A stretch of DNA of 64,000 nt. It comes from Streptomyces nojiriensis (GTDB taxonomy: Bacteria > Actinomycetota > Actinomycetes > Streptomycetales > Streptomycetaceae). The position numbers and the translations under genes were made by a program. The notes under the pieces were generated by a model. The model did no database searches and had not been told where the DNA came from. It saw nothing but the letters and a program-made list of their open reading frames with translations. Numbering within the stretch: the first letter of the stretch is position 1; each line of letters starts with the position of its first letter. The stretch is from positions 4,346,001 to 4,410,000 of the forward strand of contig NZ_CP071139.1 in assembly GCF_017639205.1 (NCBI RefSeq), read 5' to 3'. Below are positions 50,441-59,067 of this stretch, piece by piece.

Positions 50441-50576
50441 ACGAACGGGTCCGTCCCCTCGACCGGTGCGGCGCACCCGCACCGCCTGCGTGCATCGTGC
50501 CACTCCCCGTGGCCCGGGTGCAGTCCCACTCCACCCGATCGGCCCCGGACGGGTGCAAGCCTGGTACACAGGTGGT

Positions 50577-51002
50577 ATGCGAGCAGTGGTGCAGAGGGTG
50601 GACGGCGCGAGCGTCGTCGTGGGCGGCGAGACCGTGGGCGAGATCGTCGGCGAGGGATTGTGCGTGCTGGTGGGGGTGACCCACGACGACACCCCGGAGA
50701 AGGCGGAGCTGCTGGCCCGCAAACTGTGGTCCGTACGGATCCTGGAGGGCGAGAAGTCCTGCAGCGACAACGGCGCACCGCTGCTGGTGATCTCCCAGTT
50801 CACGCTCTACGGCGACGCCCGCAAGGGCCGCCGCCCCACCTGGAACGCGGCCGCTCCCGGCCCGGTGGCCGAGCCGCTGGTCGACGAGGTCGTGGCGCAG
50901 TTGCGCGCGCTGGGTGCGACGGTGGAGACGGGCCGGTTCGGCGCGGACATGCGGGTCTCGCTGACCAATCACGGCCCGTTCACCATCGTCATCGACATCT
51001 GA
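50577..51002 (+). CDS. dtd: D-aminoacyl-tRNA deacylase
   Basis: This encodes 141 residues, starting MRAVVQRVDGASVVVGGE. The SQFTLYGD motif supplies the catalytic Thr, and NHGPF near the C-terminus is the Gly-Pro motif that rejects L-amino acids. It removes wrongly attached D-amino acids from tRNA. It is convergent with ygfZ, five bases apart. Confidence 0.95.
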   Translation: MRAVVQRVDGASVVVGGETVGEIVGEGLCVLVGVTHDDTPEKAELLARKLWSVRILEGEKSCSDNGAPLLVISQFTLYGDARKGRRPTWNAAAPGPVAEPLVDEVVAQLRALGATVETGRFGADMRVSLTNHGPFTIVIDI

Positions 51003-51007
51003 GGCGG

Positions 51008-51982
51008 TCAGGGCGCTACGACGACCTCCTGCGCGGCGGCCGTCTTCCCGGCCAGCAGCGGCGCGTCGACCGGCACGTTCCGCTTGACCAGCGCGAGCGC
51101 GATCGGACCCAGCTCGTGGTGGCGGACGGCCGTGGTCACGAAGCCCAGCTGACGGCCCTCCTCCCCGTCCGAGGCGAGTCGCACGGGGGTGCCGTGTGCC
51201 GGGAGCAGCACCTCCGAGCCGTCCAGGTGCAGGAAGACCAGGCGGCGCGGGGGCTTCCCCAGGTTGTGGACGCGGGCGACCGTCTCCTGGCCGCGGTAGC
51301 AGCCCTTCTGCAGGTGCACGGCGGTGCCGATCCAGCCCAGCTCGTGCGGGATGGTGCGGTGGTCGGTCTCCTGGCCGAGCCGCGGCCGGTGCGCCTCGAC
51401 GCGCAGGGCCTCGTACGCGAGCAGGCCCGCGGCCGGGCCGTGCCCGGCGGCGAAGGACTCCAGCTCGCCGCGGGGCAGGAAGACGTCCCGGCCGTACGCG
51501 GTCTCCCGGACGATGTGCTCCTTGTCCCGGGTGACCTCGGCGATGGAGCCGGCCGGCAGGTGCACGACCGCGAACTCCTCGGTGCGGTCGGCTACTTCGA
51601 CGCGGTAGAAGAACTTCATGGACTCCAGGTAGGCGATCAGCTCGCCCTGGGTGCCCGGCTCCACGTGCGCCCACGTGGTCTCGCCGTCGTCGACGAGGTA
51701 GAGCGCGTGCTCGATGTGCCCGTTCGCGGAGAGGATCAGCGCCTCGGTGGCCTGCCCGGCCGGCAGCTCGGTGAGGTGCTGGGTGAGCAGCAGGTGCAGC
51801 CAGCTCAGGCGCTCCGGCCCGCTGACGGTGACGACTCCGCGGTGCGAGAGGTCGACGAAGCCGCGCCCCTCCGCGAGGGCGCGCTGTTCGCCGTACAGCT
51901 CGCCGTAGTGGGCGGCGACGCCCTCGTCACGGCCTTCGGCCGGTACGGCGCCGGGGAGATGGAGCAAGGGGCTGCTGGTCAT
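51008..51982 (-). CDS. ygfZ: YgfZ/GcvT folate-binding protein
   Basis: This encodes 324 residues. The signature KGCYRGQE with the reactive Cys lies in HLQKGCYRGQETVARVHNLG; the N-terminal GcvT-like fold has FVDLSHRGVVTVSGPERLSWLH. YgfZ proteins bind folate and help assemble or repair iron-sulfur clusters. It is followed by the Fur-family gene on the same strand. Confidence 0.93.
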   Translation of the reverse strand: MTSSPLLHLPGAVPAEGRDEGVAAHYGELYGEQRALAEGRGFVDLSHRGVVTVSGPERLSWLHLLLTQHLTELPAGQATEALILSANGHIEHALYLVDDGETTWAHVEPGTQGELIAYLESMKFFYRVEVADRTEEFAVVHLPAGSIAEVTRDKEHIVRETAYGRDVFLPRGELESFAAGHGPAAGLLAYEALRVEAHRPRLGQETDHRTIPHELGWIGTAVHLQKGCYRGQETVARVHNLGKPPRRLVFLHLDGSEVLLPAHGTPVRLASDGEEGRQLGFVTTAVRHHELGPIALALVKRNVPVDAPLLAGKTAAAQEVVVAP

Positions 51983-52003
51983 GGGACCAAGCGTACGACC
52001 CTG

Positions 52004-52459
52004 CTACGGCTGAGCGGCACGCTGCTTGGCAGCGCACTTGCGGCACAGACCGAAGATCGCGAAGTGCTTCATGTCGGTCTCGAAGCCGAAGGCGGTACGG
52101 AGCTTCGCCGTGAACTCGGCGGCGATGTCCACGTCCGCCTCGATGACCTCGCCGCAGTCCCGGCAGACCAGGTGGATGTGGTGGTGCCGGTCGGCGAGGT
52201 GGTAGGTGGGGGCCCCGTGCCCCAGGTGGGCGTGCGAGACCAGCTTGAGCTCCTCCAGGAGCTCCAGGGTGCGGTAGACGGTGGAGATGTTGACCCCGGA
52301 GGCGGTCTTGCGCACCTCGACGAGGATCTCGTCCGGCGTGGCGTGCTCCAGGGAGTCGACCGCTTCGAGCACGAGCTGGCGCTGCGGTGTCAGCCGGTAT
52401 CCGCGCTGCCGCAGGTCGCTCTTCCAGTCAGAGCTTTCGGTGTCCACGCCGCTCCCCAC
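52004..52459 (-). CDS. nur: Fur-family nickel regulator Nur
   Basis: This encodes 151 residues. The winged helix LRQRGYRLTPQRQLVLEAVD...VNISTVYRTLELLEEL precedes the dimer domain with the metal sites HLADRHHHIHLVCRDC and MKHFAIFGLCRKC. It is close to the Streptomyces coelicolor nickel-uptake regulator Nur, whose gene has the same neighbour (ygfZ). Nur represses nickel uptake and Fe-SOD genes when nickel is present. A zinc-uptake (Zur) role is the alternative but the sequence fits Nur better. Confidence 0.87.
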   Translation of the reverse strand: MGSGVDTESSDWKSDLRQRGYRLTPQRQLVLEAVDSLEHATPDEILVEVRKTASGVNISTVYRTLELLEELKLVSHAHLGHGAPTYHLADRHHHIHLVCRDCGEVIEADVDIAAEFTAKLRTAFGFETDMKHFAIFGLCRKCAAKQRAAQP

Positions 52460-52479
52460 CCGGCCAGTGTATGCGCGCG

Positions 52480-52511
52480 AAGGGGACCGCGGGCGATCCC
52501 GCGGTCCCCTT
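52480..52511 (-). terminator. Terminator between nitrobindin-like gene and nur
   Basis: AAGGGGACCGCGGG (52480-52493) pairs perfectly over 14 bp with 52498-52511 around a four-base loop. It ends the leftward transcript of the nitrobindin-like gene before the nur promoter. Confidence 0.85.
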
Positions 52512-52552
52512 TCGCACAGCCTTGCGTACAGCGCCGTGTACAGCCGGTGGGC

Positions 52553-53125
52553 TCAGCGGAAGAAGGCGATGCCGTCGTCCGGCATGTCCGGGAGGTTGCG
52601 CGCCATCTCGGCGACCTCCTCGGGCGTGACGACCTTCTTCAGCTGGGCCGACATGTACGGGCGCAGCTCGACGTCCGGGGTGGCCTTCTCGCCGACCCAC
52701 ATGAGGTCGCTCTTGACGTAGCCGTAGAGCCGCTTGCCGCCGCTGTACGGACCGGAGGCCGCGGTGCGGGCGACCGCGTCGGTCACGAGGTCGATCTGGG
52801 GCTTCTGGTCGGCGAGCTCGCCGTACCAGACCTCGACGACGCCCTGGTCACGGACCATGACGATCTCGACCTTGCGGTCCTTGTCGATGCGCCAGTAGCC
52901 CGACTCGGACTCCAGCGGGCGCACCTTCTTGCCCTCGGCGTCGAGGACCCAGGTGTGGGAGGTGTACTCCAGGAAGTCCCGGCCGTCGTGGCTGAAGACG
53001 ACTTCCTGGCCGAAGTTGCACTTCTCCTCGCCGGGGAAGTCGAAGACTCCCGCACCCTCCCAGTTGCCGAGGAGGAAGGCGAGGGGGACGAGGCCCGGGT
53101 TCAGGTCGGACGGGATCTGGATCAT
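52553..53125 (-). CDS. Nitrobindin-like (FABP-like) beta-barrel protein
   Basis: This encodes 190 residues. The start is ATG 53125 (MIQIPSDLNPG). GNWEGAGVFDFP near residue 20 is the nitrobindin GxWxGxG motif, and the following strands (VVFSHDGRDFLEYTSHTWVLD) build a ten-strand barrel. True nitrobindins bind ferric haem through a His near the C-terminus; the matching stretch here is LRPYMSAQLKKVV without His. So it is a nitrobindin-like protein whose haem binding is doubtful. Confidence 0.82.
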   Translation of the reverse strand: MIQIPSDLNPGLVPLAFLLGNWEGAGVFDFPGEEKCNFGQEVVFSHDGRDFLEYTSHTWVLDAEGKKVRPLESESGYWRIDKDRKVEIVMVRDQGVVEVWYGELADQKPQIDLVTDAVARTAASGPYSGGKRLYGYVKSDLMWVGEKATPDVELRPYMSAQLKKVVTPEEVAEMARNLPDMPDDGIAFFR

Positions 53126-53183
53126 GAATGGCTGCTCAGGCGATCTGTCGGAGGGGTTCCGGGGCGGTCTGCTGGGCGGACGC

Positions 53184-53285
53184 TCAGCGCTGACCCTGGT
53201 ACAGCTTCTTGACGGCCAGGCCGGTGAAGGCCATGACGCCGACGCAGACCAGGACCAGCAGGGAGGTGAAGACTGCCTCAAGCAC
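53184..53285 (-). CDS. 33-residue membrane peptide
   Basis: GTG 53285 follows GAGGAG at good spacing. The product, LEAVFTSLLVLVCVGVMAFT plus a basic end (VKKLYQGQR), is a single hydrophobic helix with positive residues on one side. It lies just upstream of the nitrobindin-like gene on the same strand. Such tiny proteins often modulate a membrane complex. It is too short for homology-based certainty. Confidence 0.6.
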   Translation of the reverse strand: MLEAVFTSLLVLVCVGVMAFTGLAVKKLYQGQR

Positions 53286-53420
53286 GGGGTGCTCCTCGGA
53301 ATTCGTTCGGGGGGTACGGGCCGGTTCCCAAGCCTACTGTCCCGGGGCCGGGCGCACGGTGTGAGGTGGCCCGTAGCCCCGGGCCGGCCGGGGGCTCGGC
53401 CCGGGGGCCGGCCCGGCGGG

Positions 53421-54427
53421 TCAGCTCAGCAGCTGGCTCTGCAGGATCACCGACTGGTGGAAGGTGACGGGGGCCACCTCGCCCTTGCGGGTCTGGATGA
53501 CCATGCCCAGGACATCACCCGTCCGGAGGCACCCGATCTTGGTCTGCTCGTCCCCGAGGACGGGCTTCACTTCCTGGTAGATGCTGAGTTCGGTGCCGTC
53601 GAAGTTGGCCGCCCCCGGGAAGTCCAGCGTGGTGCTGTTCATCTGGGTGTTCTTGGCCTTGCTCCAGACGTCGTCCAGGTCCAGGGCCGAGACACCGTTC
53701 AGCTGGGCGTTGCTGTCGCAGCCCTTGAACGCGTCCACGAAGCCCGAGGAGTGGAAGCGCAGCAGGTACACGTGCGTCCGCGTGCCGTCCGCCGTCGTCC
53801 AGCCCCGACCGGTGATCTGCCGCAGCCCGTCCCATTCGAGGGACTGCTTCAGCTTCTCGCGGGCCTCGGGCGTGTACTCCTCCAGGAAGGCGTCGGGCGA
53901 CACCGCCCCGTCCTTGTCCACCTTGACCGTGTCGTCGGCCTTGGCGCCCAGGGGAGCGGGCAGCAGCAGGCCGTTGAGCTGCGCGTAGTGCGTCCCGTCC
54001 TTGTTGTCCGGACCCTGGGGCACCGGGGCGCCGGCGGGCAGCGCGGGCCGGGACAGCTCCGGGAACGTCCAGCGGCCGTCGTCCTCGGTGGACAGGCCCG
54101 GGACGTCAGTGCGCTCGGGCACCGTGATCCCGTACGCGACCCCCGTACCGACGGCGGCGAAGACGGCGACGGCTGCGGTCCAGCGCAGGGCGGCGAACAG
54201 GGCCCGCCGGTCCTTGGGCGGGGCGGGCGCGGCCGCCCAGGGGTTGGCCTCGGTCACGGCCTCGGGCGCGGGCTCGGCCCAGGGGTTGGCCCCGGTCACG
54301 GCTCCGGGGGCAGCCGCGGGCGCGGCCTCGGGGGCGGCGGTGGCCTCGGGGGCCTGCGGGGCGGGCGCGGGCACGGCGGCGGGCGCGGGCACAGCCTCCC
54401 CCTCGGTGCCGGTGGTGGTCTGCTCGC

Positions 54428-54431
<4 letters not shown>
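53421..54431 (-). CDS. Single-pass membrane protein, third gene of a coupled operon
   Basis: This encodes 336 residues from GTG 54431, overlapping the previous stop as GTGA. A Pro/Ala-rich cytoplasmic N-terminus with repeated NPWAxxP units (residues about 48-72) precedes one membrane helix (LFAALRWTAAVAVFAAVGTGVAYG). An external domain with a Cys pair follows (AFKGCDSNAQL and KIGCLRTGD). The layout matches the two upstream genes, suggesting a paralogous set. Function unknown. Confidence 0.75.
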
Positions 54432-55323
<892 letters not shown>

Positions 55324-55327
<4 letters not shown>

Positions 55328-56112
55328 AGCCGCTCCATCTGTCGCTTGGCCAGCTCGGCCAGGGTCTTCTCGTCGATCTCGCCGCGGTTGTTCGTGTACT
55401 CGATGCTCGCCACGATGTCGCCGCGGCGGATCAGGGCACGGCCCTGCCGGATCGGGTGGTAACCCGGCTCCTCATGCGCCTTGGAGTCGATCCACATGTG
55501 CCCGAAGTCCGCCGGAGCGCCCGGGAGATCCTTGCCCGTGTTGCCCGCGAAGTCCTTGTTGGGCATGTACTTCACGATGTCCGTGTAGAAGTCCTCGGCG
55601 CCGAGGCGGTCCCGGAACTGGATCAGGTTGATCTCGATGAAGTTCCGGTCGTCCTCGGCCCACCGGGCGGTGGCGAGGCGCTTGGCGTGCCGGACGACCG
55701 AGCCGACCCCCTCGGACGGCTCGAGGAAGTAGCTCGCGGAGAAGGTGTCCGGGGACACGGGTCCCGAGAAGCTGTCCTGCACGCCGCCGGGGACGTCCAC
55801 CAGCTTCTTGGCCAGGTCGTCGTCCGCCTTGTGCCAGCGGTTGGCGTTGATCGAGCGCCGGCTCGTCGCGTCGTTCATGGCGGCCGGCGCCGGCTCGGCC
55901 ATCTTCTGCTGGGCCAGCGGCGGCAGCGGGGTGGGCTCGCGGTGGTACTGGACCGCGTAGCCGGTGATCGTCCCGGCGAGGACGCCGAGCGCTGCCGCGC
56001 CCGCGATCAGGAGAGCCGTGCGCCCCACCCGGCGGCGCGGGACCGAAGTGTCCGACTCCGGTGCGGTCTCCCCCTCTTTCCGCGTCTCCGGGATGGTCTG
56101 TTCGTGTTCCAA
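55324..56112 (-). CDS. Single-pass membrane protein, first gene of a coupled operon
   Basis: This encodes 262 residues, starting at TTG 56112 (LEHEQTIPETRKEGE). One membrane helix (TALLIAGAAALGVLAGTITGYAV) is followed by an external domain (FSGPVSPDTFSASYFLEPSEGVGSVVRHAKRLATARWAEDDRNF). Unlike its partners it has no Cys pair. The stop overlaps the next start. The three products look like a small cell-envelope system of unknown role. Confidence 0.72.
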
Positions 56113-56225
56113 AGGGGTCCCCCACAGGACTGCAGGCGCGAGTTGGTTACCCGCGCGTACCCCTTGACCCGCACCACGACGGAGCAGTTGTACGAAGGAA
56201 GATCACATTCTCGTCTCGCGAGGTT

Positions 56226-56489
56226 TCAATCCTCGTGACGCCGCTTTCCGTCCAGTTCGTCCCACCACTCGTCGGACTTCGGATCGCCCGAGGGGTCGTC
56301 CCACCAGCGGTCGTCCGGGCCGCGCCGGTTGGCGATCATCGCGGCGACCGGCGGGATGACCATCGCGACCACGCACATGGCCACCGCCGCCTCCACCGAC
56401 AGCAGGCGCACGAAGGTCCAGGCGGAGACGAAGAGGACCAGGCATCCGCCCATGAGCAGGAAGTAGGCGCGCCGGCGCCGGGCGTACAT
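56226..56489 (-). CDS. DUF3099-family small membrane protein
   Basis: This encodes 87 residues. ATG 56489 starts MYARRRRAYFLLMGGCLVLFVSAW; two membrane helices are followed by the conserved cytoplasmic tail RRGPDDRWWDDPSGDPKSDEWWDELD. This tail is diagnostic of DUF3099. Function unknown. Three 10-bp repeats lie upstream. Confidence 0.85.
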   Translation of the reverse strand: MYARRRRAYFLLMGGCLVLFVSAWTFVRLLSVEAAVAMCVVAMVIPPVAAMIANRRGPDDRWWDDPSGDPKSDEWWDELDGKRRHED

Positions 56490-56530
56490 GACTCCAGCGT
56501 AGATCCGGCGCCCCCGCGCGCAAGGGCGCG

Positions 56531-56560
56531 GACGGACACGGACGGACACGGACGGACACG
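56531..56560. repeat. Triple 10-bp tandem repeat
   Basis: GACGGACACG is repeated exactly three times, with a partial fourth unit, upstream of the DUF3099 start and beside the DUF1416 terminator. Confidence 0.85.
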
Positions 56561-56567
56561 GACGGCA

Positions 56568-56622
56568 CGAAGGGCCGCACCCCGTTCCAGTGGCGTCCAA
56601 CCCCCGGGGGTGCGGCCCTTCG
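56568..56622 (-). terminator. Terminator downstream of DUF1416
   Basis: CGAAGGGCCGCACCCC (56568-56583) pairs perfectly over 16 bp with 56607-56622. It ends the leftward sseA-DUF1416 transcript. Confidence 0.85.
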
Positions 56623-56656
56623 GCCGTTCGATCAGGCGATCACCTGTGTGCGGTGC

Positions 56657-56947
56657 TCAGACCGCGATCGCCACGTCCGTCACGCCGCCGGCCTCGGCGA
56701 CGACCACGGCACGGTCCGCCTGGGCACCCGGGACGAGCGCCCGCAGCGTCCAGGAGCCGGTGGCGGCGTAGAAGCGGAACTGGCCGGTCGCCGAGGTCGG
56801 GACCTCCGCGGTGAACTCGCCGGTCGAGTCCAGCAGGCGGACGTAGCCGGACACCGGCTCGCCGTCCTTGGTGACCTGGCCCTGGATGGCGGTCTCACCG
56901 GGCTTCAGCGTCGCGAGGTCGGGCCCGCCGATCTGTGCTCCACACAT
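56657..56947 (-). CDS. DUF1416-family protein
   Basis: This encodes 96 residues: MCGAQIGGPDLATLKPGETAIQGQVTKDGEPVSGYVRLLDSTGEF continues as a small beta-sandwich, the DUF1416 pattern. In actinomycetes it follows the thiosulfate sulfurtransferase gene almost always, so it probably acts in sulfur transfer, perhaps through the N-terminal Cys2. It lies 65 bases after sseA. Confidence 0.9.
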   Translation of the reverse strand: MCGAQIGGPDLATLKPGETAIQGQVTKDGEPVSGYVRLLDSTGEFTAEVPTSATGQFRFYAATGSWTLRALVPGAQADRAVVVAEAGGVTDVAIAV

Positions 56948-57012
56948 GTTCTCTGTCCTGTCCTAGAGAGGTCGTACTACGAGGGCGTCGCGTGCCCGGT
57001 CGTCCGTCTGGA

Positions 57013-57858
57013 TTACTTGTTGGCGCCGAGCTCGATCGGCACGCCGACGAGCGAGCCGTACTCGGTCCACGAACCGTCGTAGTTCTTGACGTTCTCCTGG
57101 CCCAGGAGCTCGTGCAGAACGAACCACGTGAGCGCGGAGCGCTCACCGATGCGGCAGTAGGCGATGGTGTCCTTCGCCAGGTCGACCTGCTCCGCCTGGT
57201 AGAGGGCGGTCAGCTCGTCGTCCGACTTGAAGGTGCCGTCGTCGTTGGCGTTCTTCGACCACGGGATGTTGCGGGCGCTCGGCACGTGGCCGGGGCGCTG
57301 CGACTGCTCCTGCGGGAGGTGCGCCGGGGCGAGCAGCTTGCCGGAGAACTCGTCGGGCGAACGGACGTCGACCAGGTTCAGGGAGCCGATCGCGGCCACG
57401 ACGTCGTCGCGGAAGGCGCGGATGGAGGTGTCCTGGGCCTTGGCCTTGTACTCGGTGGCCGGGCGGTTCGGGACGTCCTTGCCGTCGACCAGGTCGCGGG
57501 AGTCGAGCTCCCACTTCTTGCGGCCGCCGTCGAGGAGCTTCACGTCCTGGTGGCCGTAGAGCTTGAAGTACCAGTAGGCGTAGGACGCGAACCAGTTGTT
57601 GTTGCCGCCGTAGAGGACGACGGTGTCGTCGTTGGAGATGCCCTTGGCGGAGAGGAGCTTCTCGAAGCCCTCCTGGTCCACGAAGTCGCGGCGGACCGGG
57701 TCCTGGAGGTCGCTCTTCCAGTCGATCCGGACGGCGTTGGTGATGTGGTTCTTGTCGTACGCGGACGTGTCCTCGTCCACCTCGACGATGACGACATTGG
57801 CGTCGTTCAGGTGGGCCTCGACCCAGTCGGCGTCTACGAGGACGTCGCTGCGGCTCAT
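57013..57858 (-). CDS. sseA: Thiosulfate/3-mercaptopyruvate sulfurtransferase
   Basis: This encodes 281 residues and contains two rhodanese domains. The N-terminal one is inactive (VLYGGNNNWFASYAYWYF). The C-terminal one holds the active-site Cys in AYCRIGERSALTWFVLHELLG. DVRSPDEFSGKL marks the second fold. It moves sulfane sulfur to acceptors. A Cys-containing leader peptide lies 184 bases upstream and DUF1416 follows. Often annotated cysA in actinomycetes. Confidence 0.92.
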   Translation of the reverse strand: MSRSDVLVDADWVEAHLNDANVVIVEVDEDTSAYDKNHITNAVRIDWKSDLQDPVRRDFVDQEGFEKLLSAKGISNDDTVVLYGGNNNWFASYAYWYFKLYGHQDVKLLDGGRKKWELDSRDLVDGKDVPNRPATEYKAKAQDTSIRAFRDDVVAAIGSLNLVDVRSPDEFSGKLLAPAHLPQEQSQRPGHVPSARNIPWSKNANDDGTFKSDDELTALYQAEQVDLAKDTIAYCRIGERSALTWFVLHELLGQENVKNYDGSWTEYGSLVGVPIELGANK

Positions 57859-58042
57859 GGTGTTCTCCTCCGGGGCAGTGTGCGGCGGGGCTGTGCTGGT
57901 AACGCGGTAACGCGTGCTGCGTGCCTGCGGGTGCGCTCGAGGTCCTGCGCGGGGAGGCGTCAGGGGATCAGGAGGCTGGTGCGGTCACGCGGGAAAGGCC
58001 GTGGGGCCGTCGTCCGGTCGATGGAGCGGATGCGCTCACAGT
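57859..58042 (-). promoter_or_regulatory. Leader region between the leader peptide and sseA
   Basis: This stretch of 184 bases would be transcribed between the leader peptide stop and the sulfurtransferase start. I see GC-rich inverted segments (for instance around GGTAACGCGGTAACGCG at 57898-57914) but no clear classical attenuator with a U-run. A translational or Rho-type mechanism is possible. Confidence 0.35.
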
Positions 58043-58132
58043 TCACATGGATCGACAGAGCATGGCGGCGACGCGACACAGGTCTACTGCCCGTCGCTTC
58101 GTGAGGTCCGCCTGCTGATGCTTCATAGCCAT
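58043..58132 (-). CDS. Cysteine-containing leader peptide upstream of sseA
   Basis: This encodes 29 residues from ATG 58132 (or 58126), with RRAVDLCRVAAMLCR near the end. This matches the short actinomycete leader peptides with an R-x-V-D-L-C-R core found before sulfur-metabolism genes, thought to sense cysteine supply by ribosome stalling. The stop at 58043 is followed by 184 bases to sseA on the same strand. No strong ribosome-binding site is visible, so the start is uncertain. Confidence 0.7.
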   Translation of the reverse strand: MAMKHQQADLTKRRAVDLCRVAAMLCRSM

Positions 58133-58287
58133 GGATCGTAGGGACGAATCAGCCGCCCTGTCACCGGCGTGTCATATAGCGAGACAGGATCGTCCGAATA
58201 TTGGGATAAGAGGCCCCCGGGCGGCCGCCGCGCCGCCCCCGGGGCCTGCCGTACGGCCCGTCCTTCTGCGGATCGGACCGCACCGTC
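58133..58287. promoter_or_regulatory. Probable promoter region of the leader peptide and sseA
   Basis: The region between the DUF2993 stop and the leader peptide holds AT-richer patches (CATATAGCGAGACAGGATCG, ATATTGGGATAAGAGG) unusual for the surroundings. These could be promoter elements, but no exact -35/-10 pair can be fixed. Confidence 0.3.
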
Positions 58288-59004
58288 TCACGATCCGGCC
58301 ACCACCACGTTCGTACCGCCCAGCGTGAGGTGCACACCGGCCTCGTCCGAGGTCAGGGACGAGAGCTGGAGCCCGGCCGGCAGGCCGCTGCCGAGATCGC
58401 GGTCGAAGTCGGTCCTCTTGCGGATCTCCTTCTCGACCACCGGAACGCCCCCGCCGGGCACCTCGTCGGCGCGCACGCGGACGATCTTCCGGCCCTTTCC
58501 GCCCGGTGCGTCCTCCAGGGTGACGGTCGACACCACGCTGTGCGTCAGCACCTTGCCGAGGACGTTCACGGACGCCGTGACCTTCACCTTGCCCGGCGCG
58601 CCGCCGTAGGAAAGGGTCGCGCCGGTCTGCGAGGCGGTCGTCAGGTCGGCGTACGTGATGAGGGCGCTGCCCTCGGCCCGGTCGGCGGTGCCGCCGCTGT
58701 AGTCACCGTTCAGCTTCACGCCCCGGAAGCTCGCGTCCAGCTCCGACAGCCGCGTCTTGCGGTCCTCGGCGGTGATCTCGACGCCCCGCAGCTTCAGGTC
58801 GACCCGGTCGAGGTCGCGGCTGAGCACCTGGGTCAGGAAGGGGAAGCCGTGGACCTCCACCTCCGAGGAACCGGCCAGGCCCTGCCGCGCCTGTATTCGG
58901 TCGGCCAGCCGGTTCTCGACGTAACTCGCGGCCCAGCGGTCCACCCCTACGAACAGGGCCCCCAGAACCACTCCGACGATCACAACGACACGCAGGAAAC
59001 GCAC
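58288..59004 (-). CDS. DUF2993/LmeA-family phospholipid-binding protein
   Basis: This encodes 238 residues from GTG 59004. The N-terminal membrane anchor (VVVIVGVVLGALFVGVDRWAASYVENRLADRI) and the pattern VEVHGFPFLTQVLSRDLDRVDLKLRGV are typical of DUF2993. The mycobacterial member LmeA binds phospholipids and supports mannan maturation in the periplasm. It lies 63 bases after the repeat-bearing membrane protein gene. Confidence 0.85.
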   Translation of the reverse strand: MRFLRVVVIVGVVLGALFVGVDRWAASYVENRLADRIQARQGLAGSSEVEVHGFPFLTQVLSRDLDRVDLKLRGVEITAEDRKTRLSELDASFRGVKLNGDYSGGTADRAEGSALITYADLTTASQTGATLSYGGAPGKVKVTASVNVLGKVLTHSVVSTVTLEDAPGGKGRKIVRVRADEVPGGGVPVVEKEIRKRTDFDRDLGSGLPAGLQLSSLTSDEAGVHLTLGGTNVVVAGS

Positions 59005-59067
59005 GTTCCCTCCCCCTACTAATCGGTACGTGCGTTCTAGTTGACCATGCCCGTCGTCGGGCAGGGA

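Noticed and set aside
57896..58042. S-adenosylmethionine riboswitch before the sulfurtransferase
   Set aside because: No SAM-I or SAM-II consensus helices were seen; the leader peptide is the better supported regulatory element.
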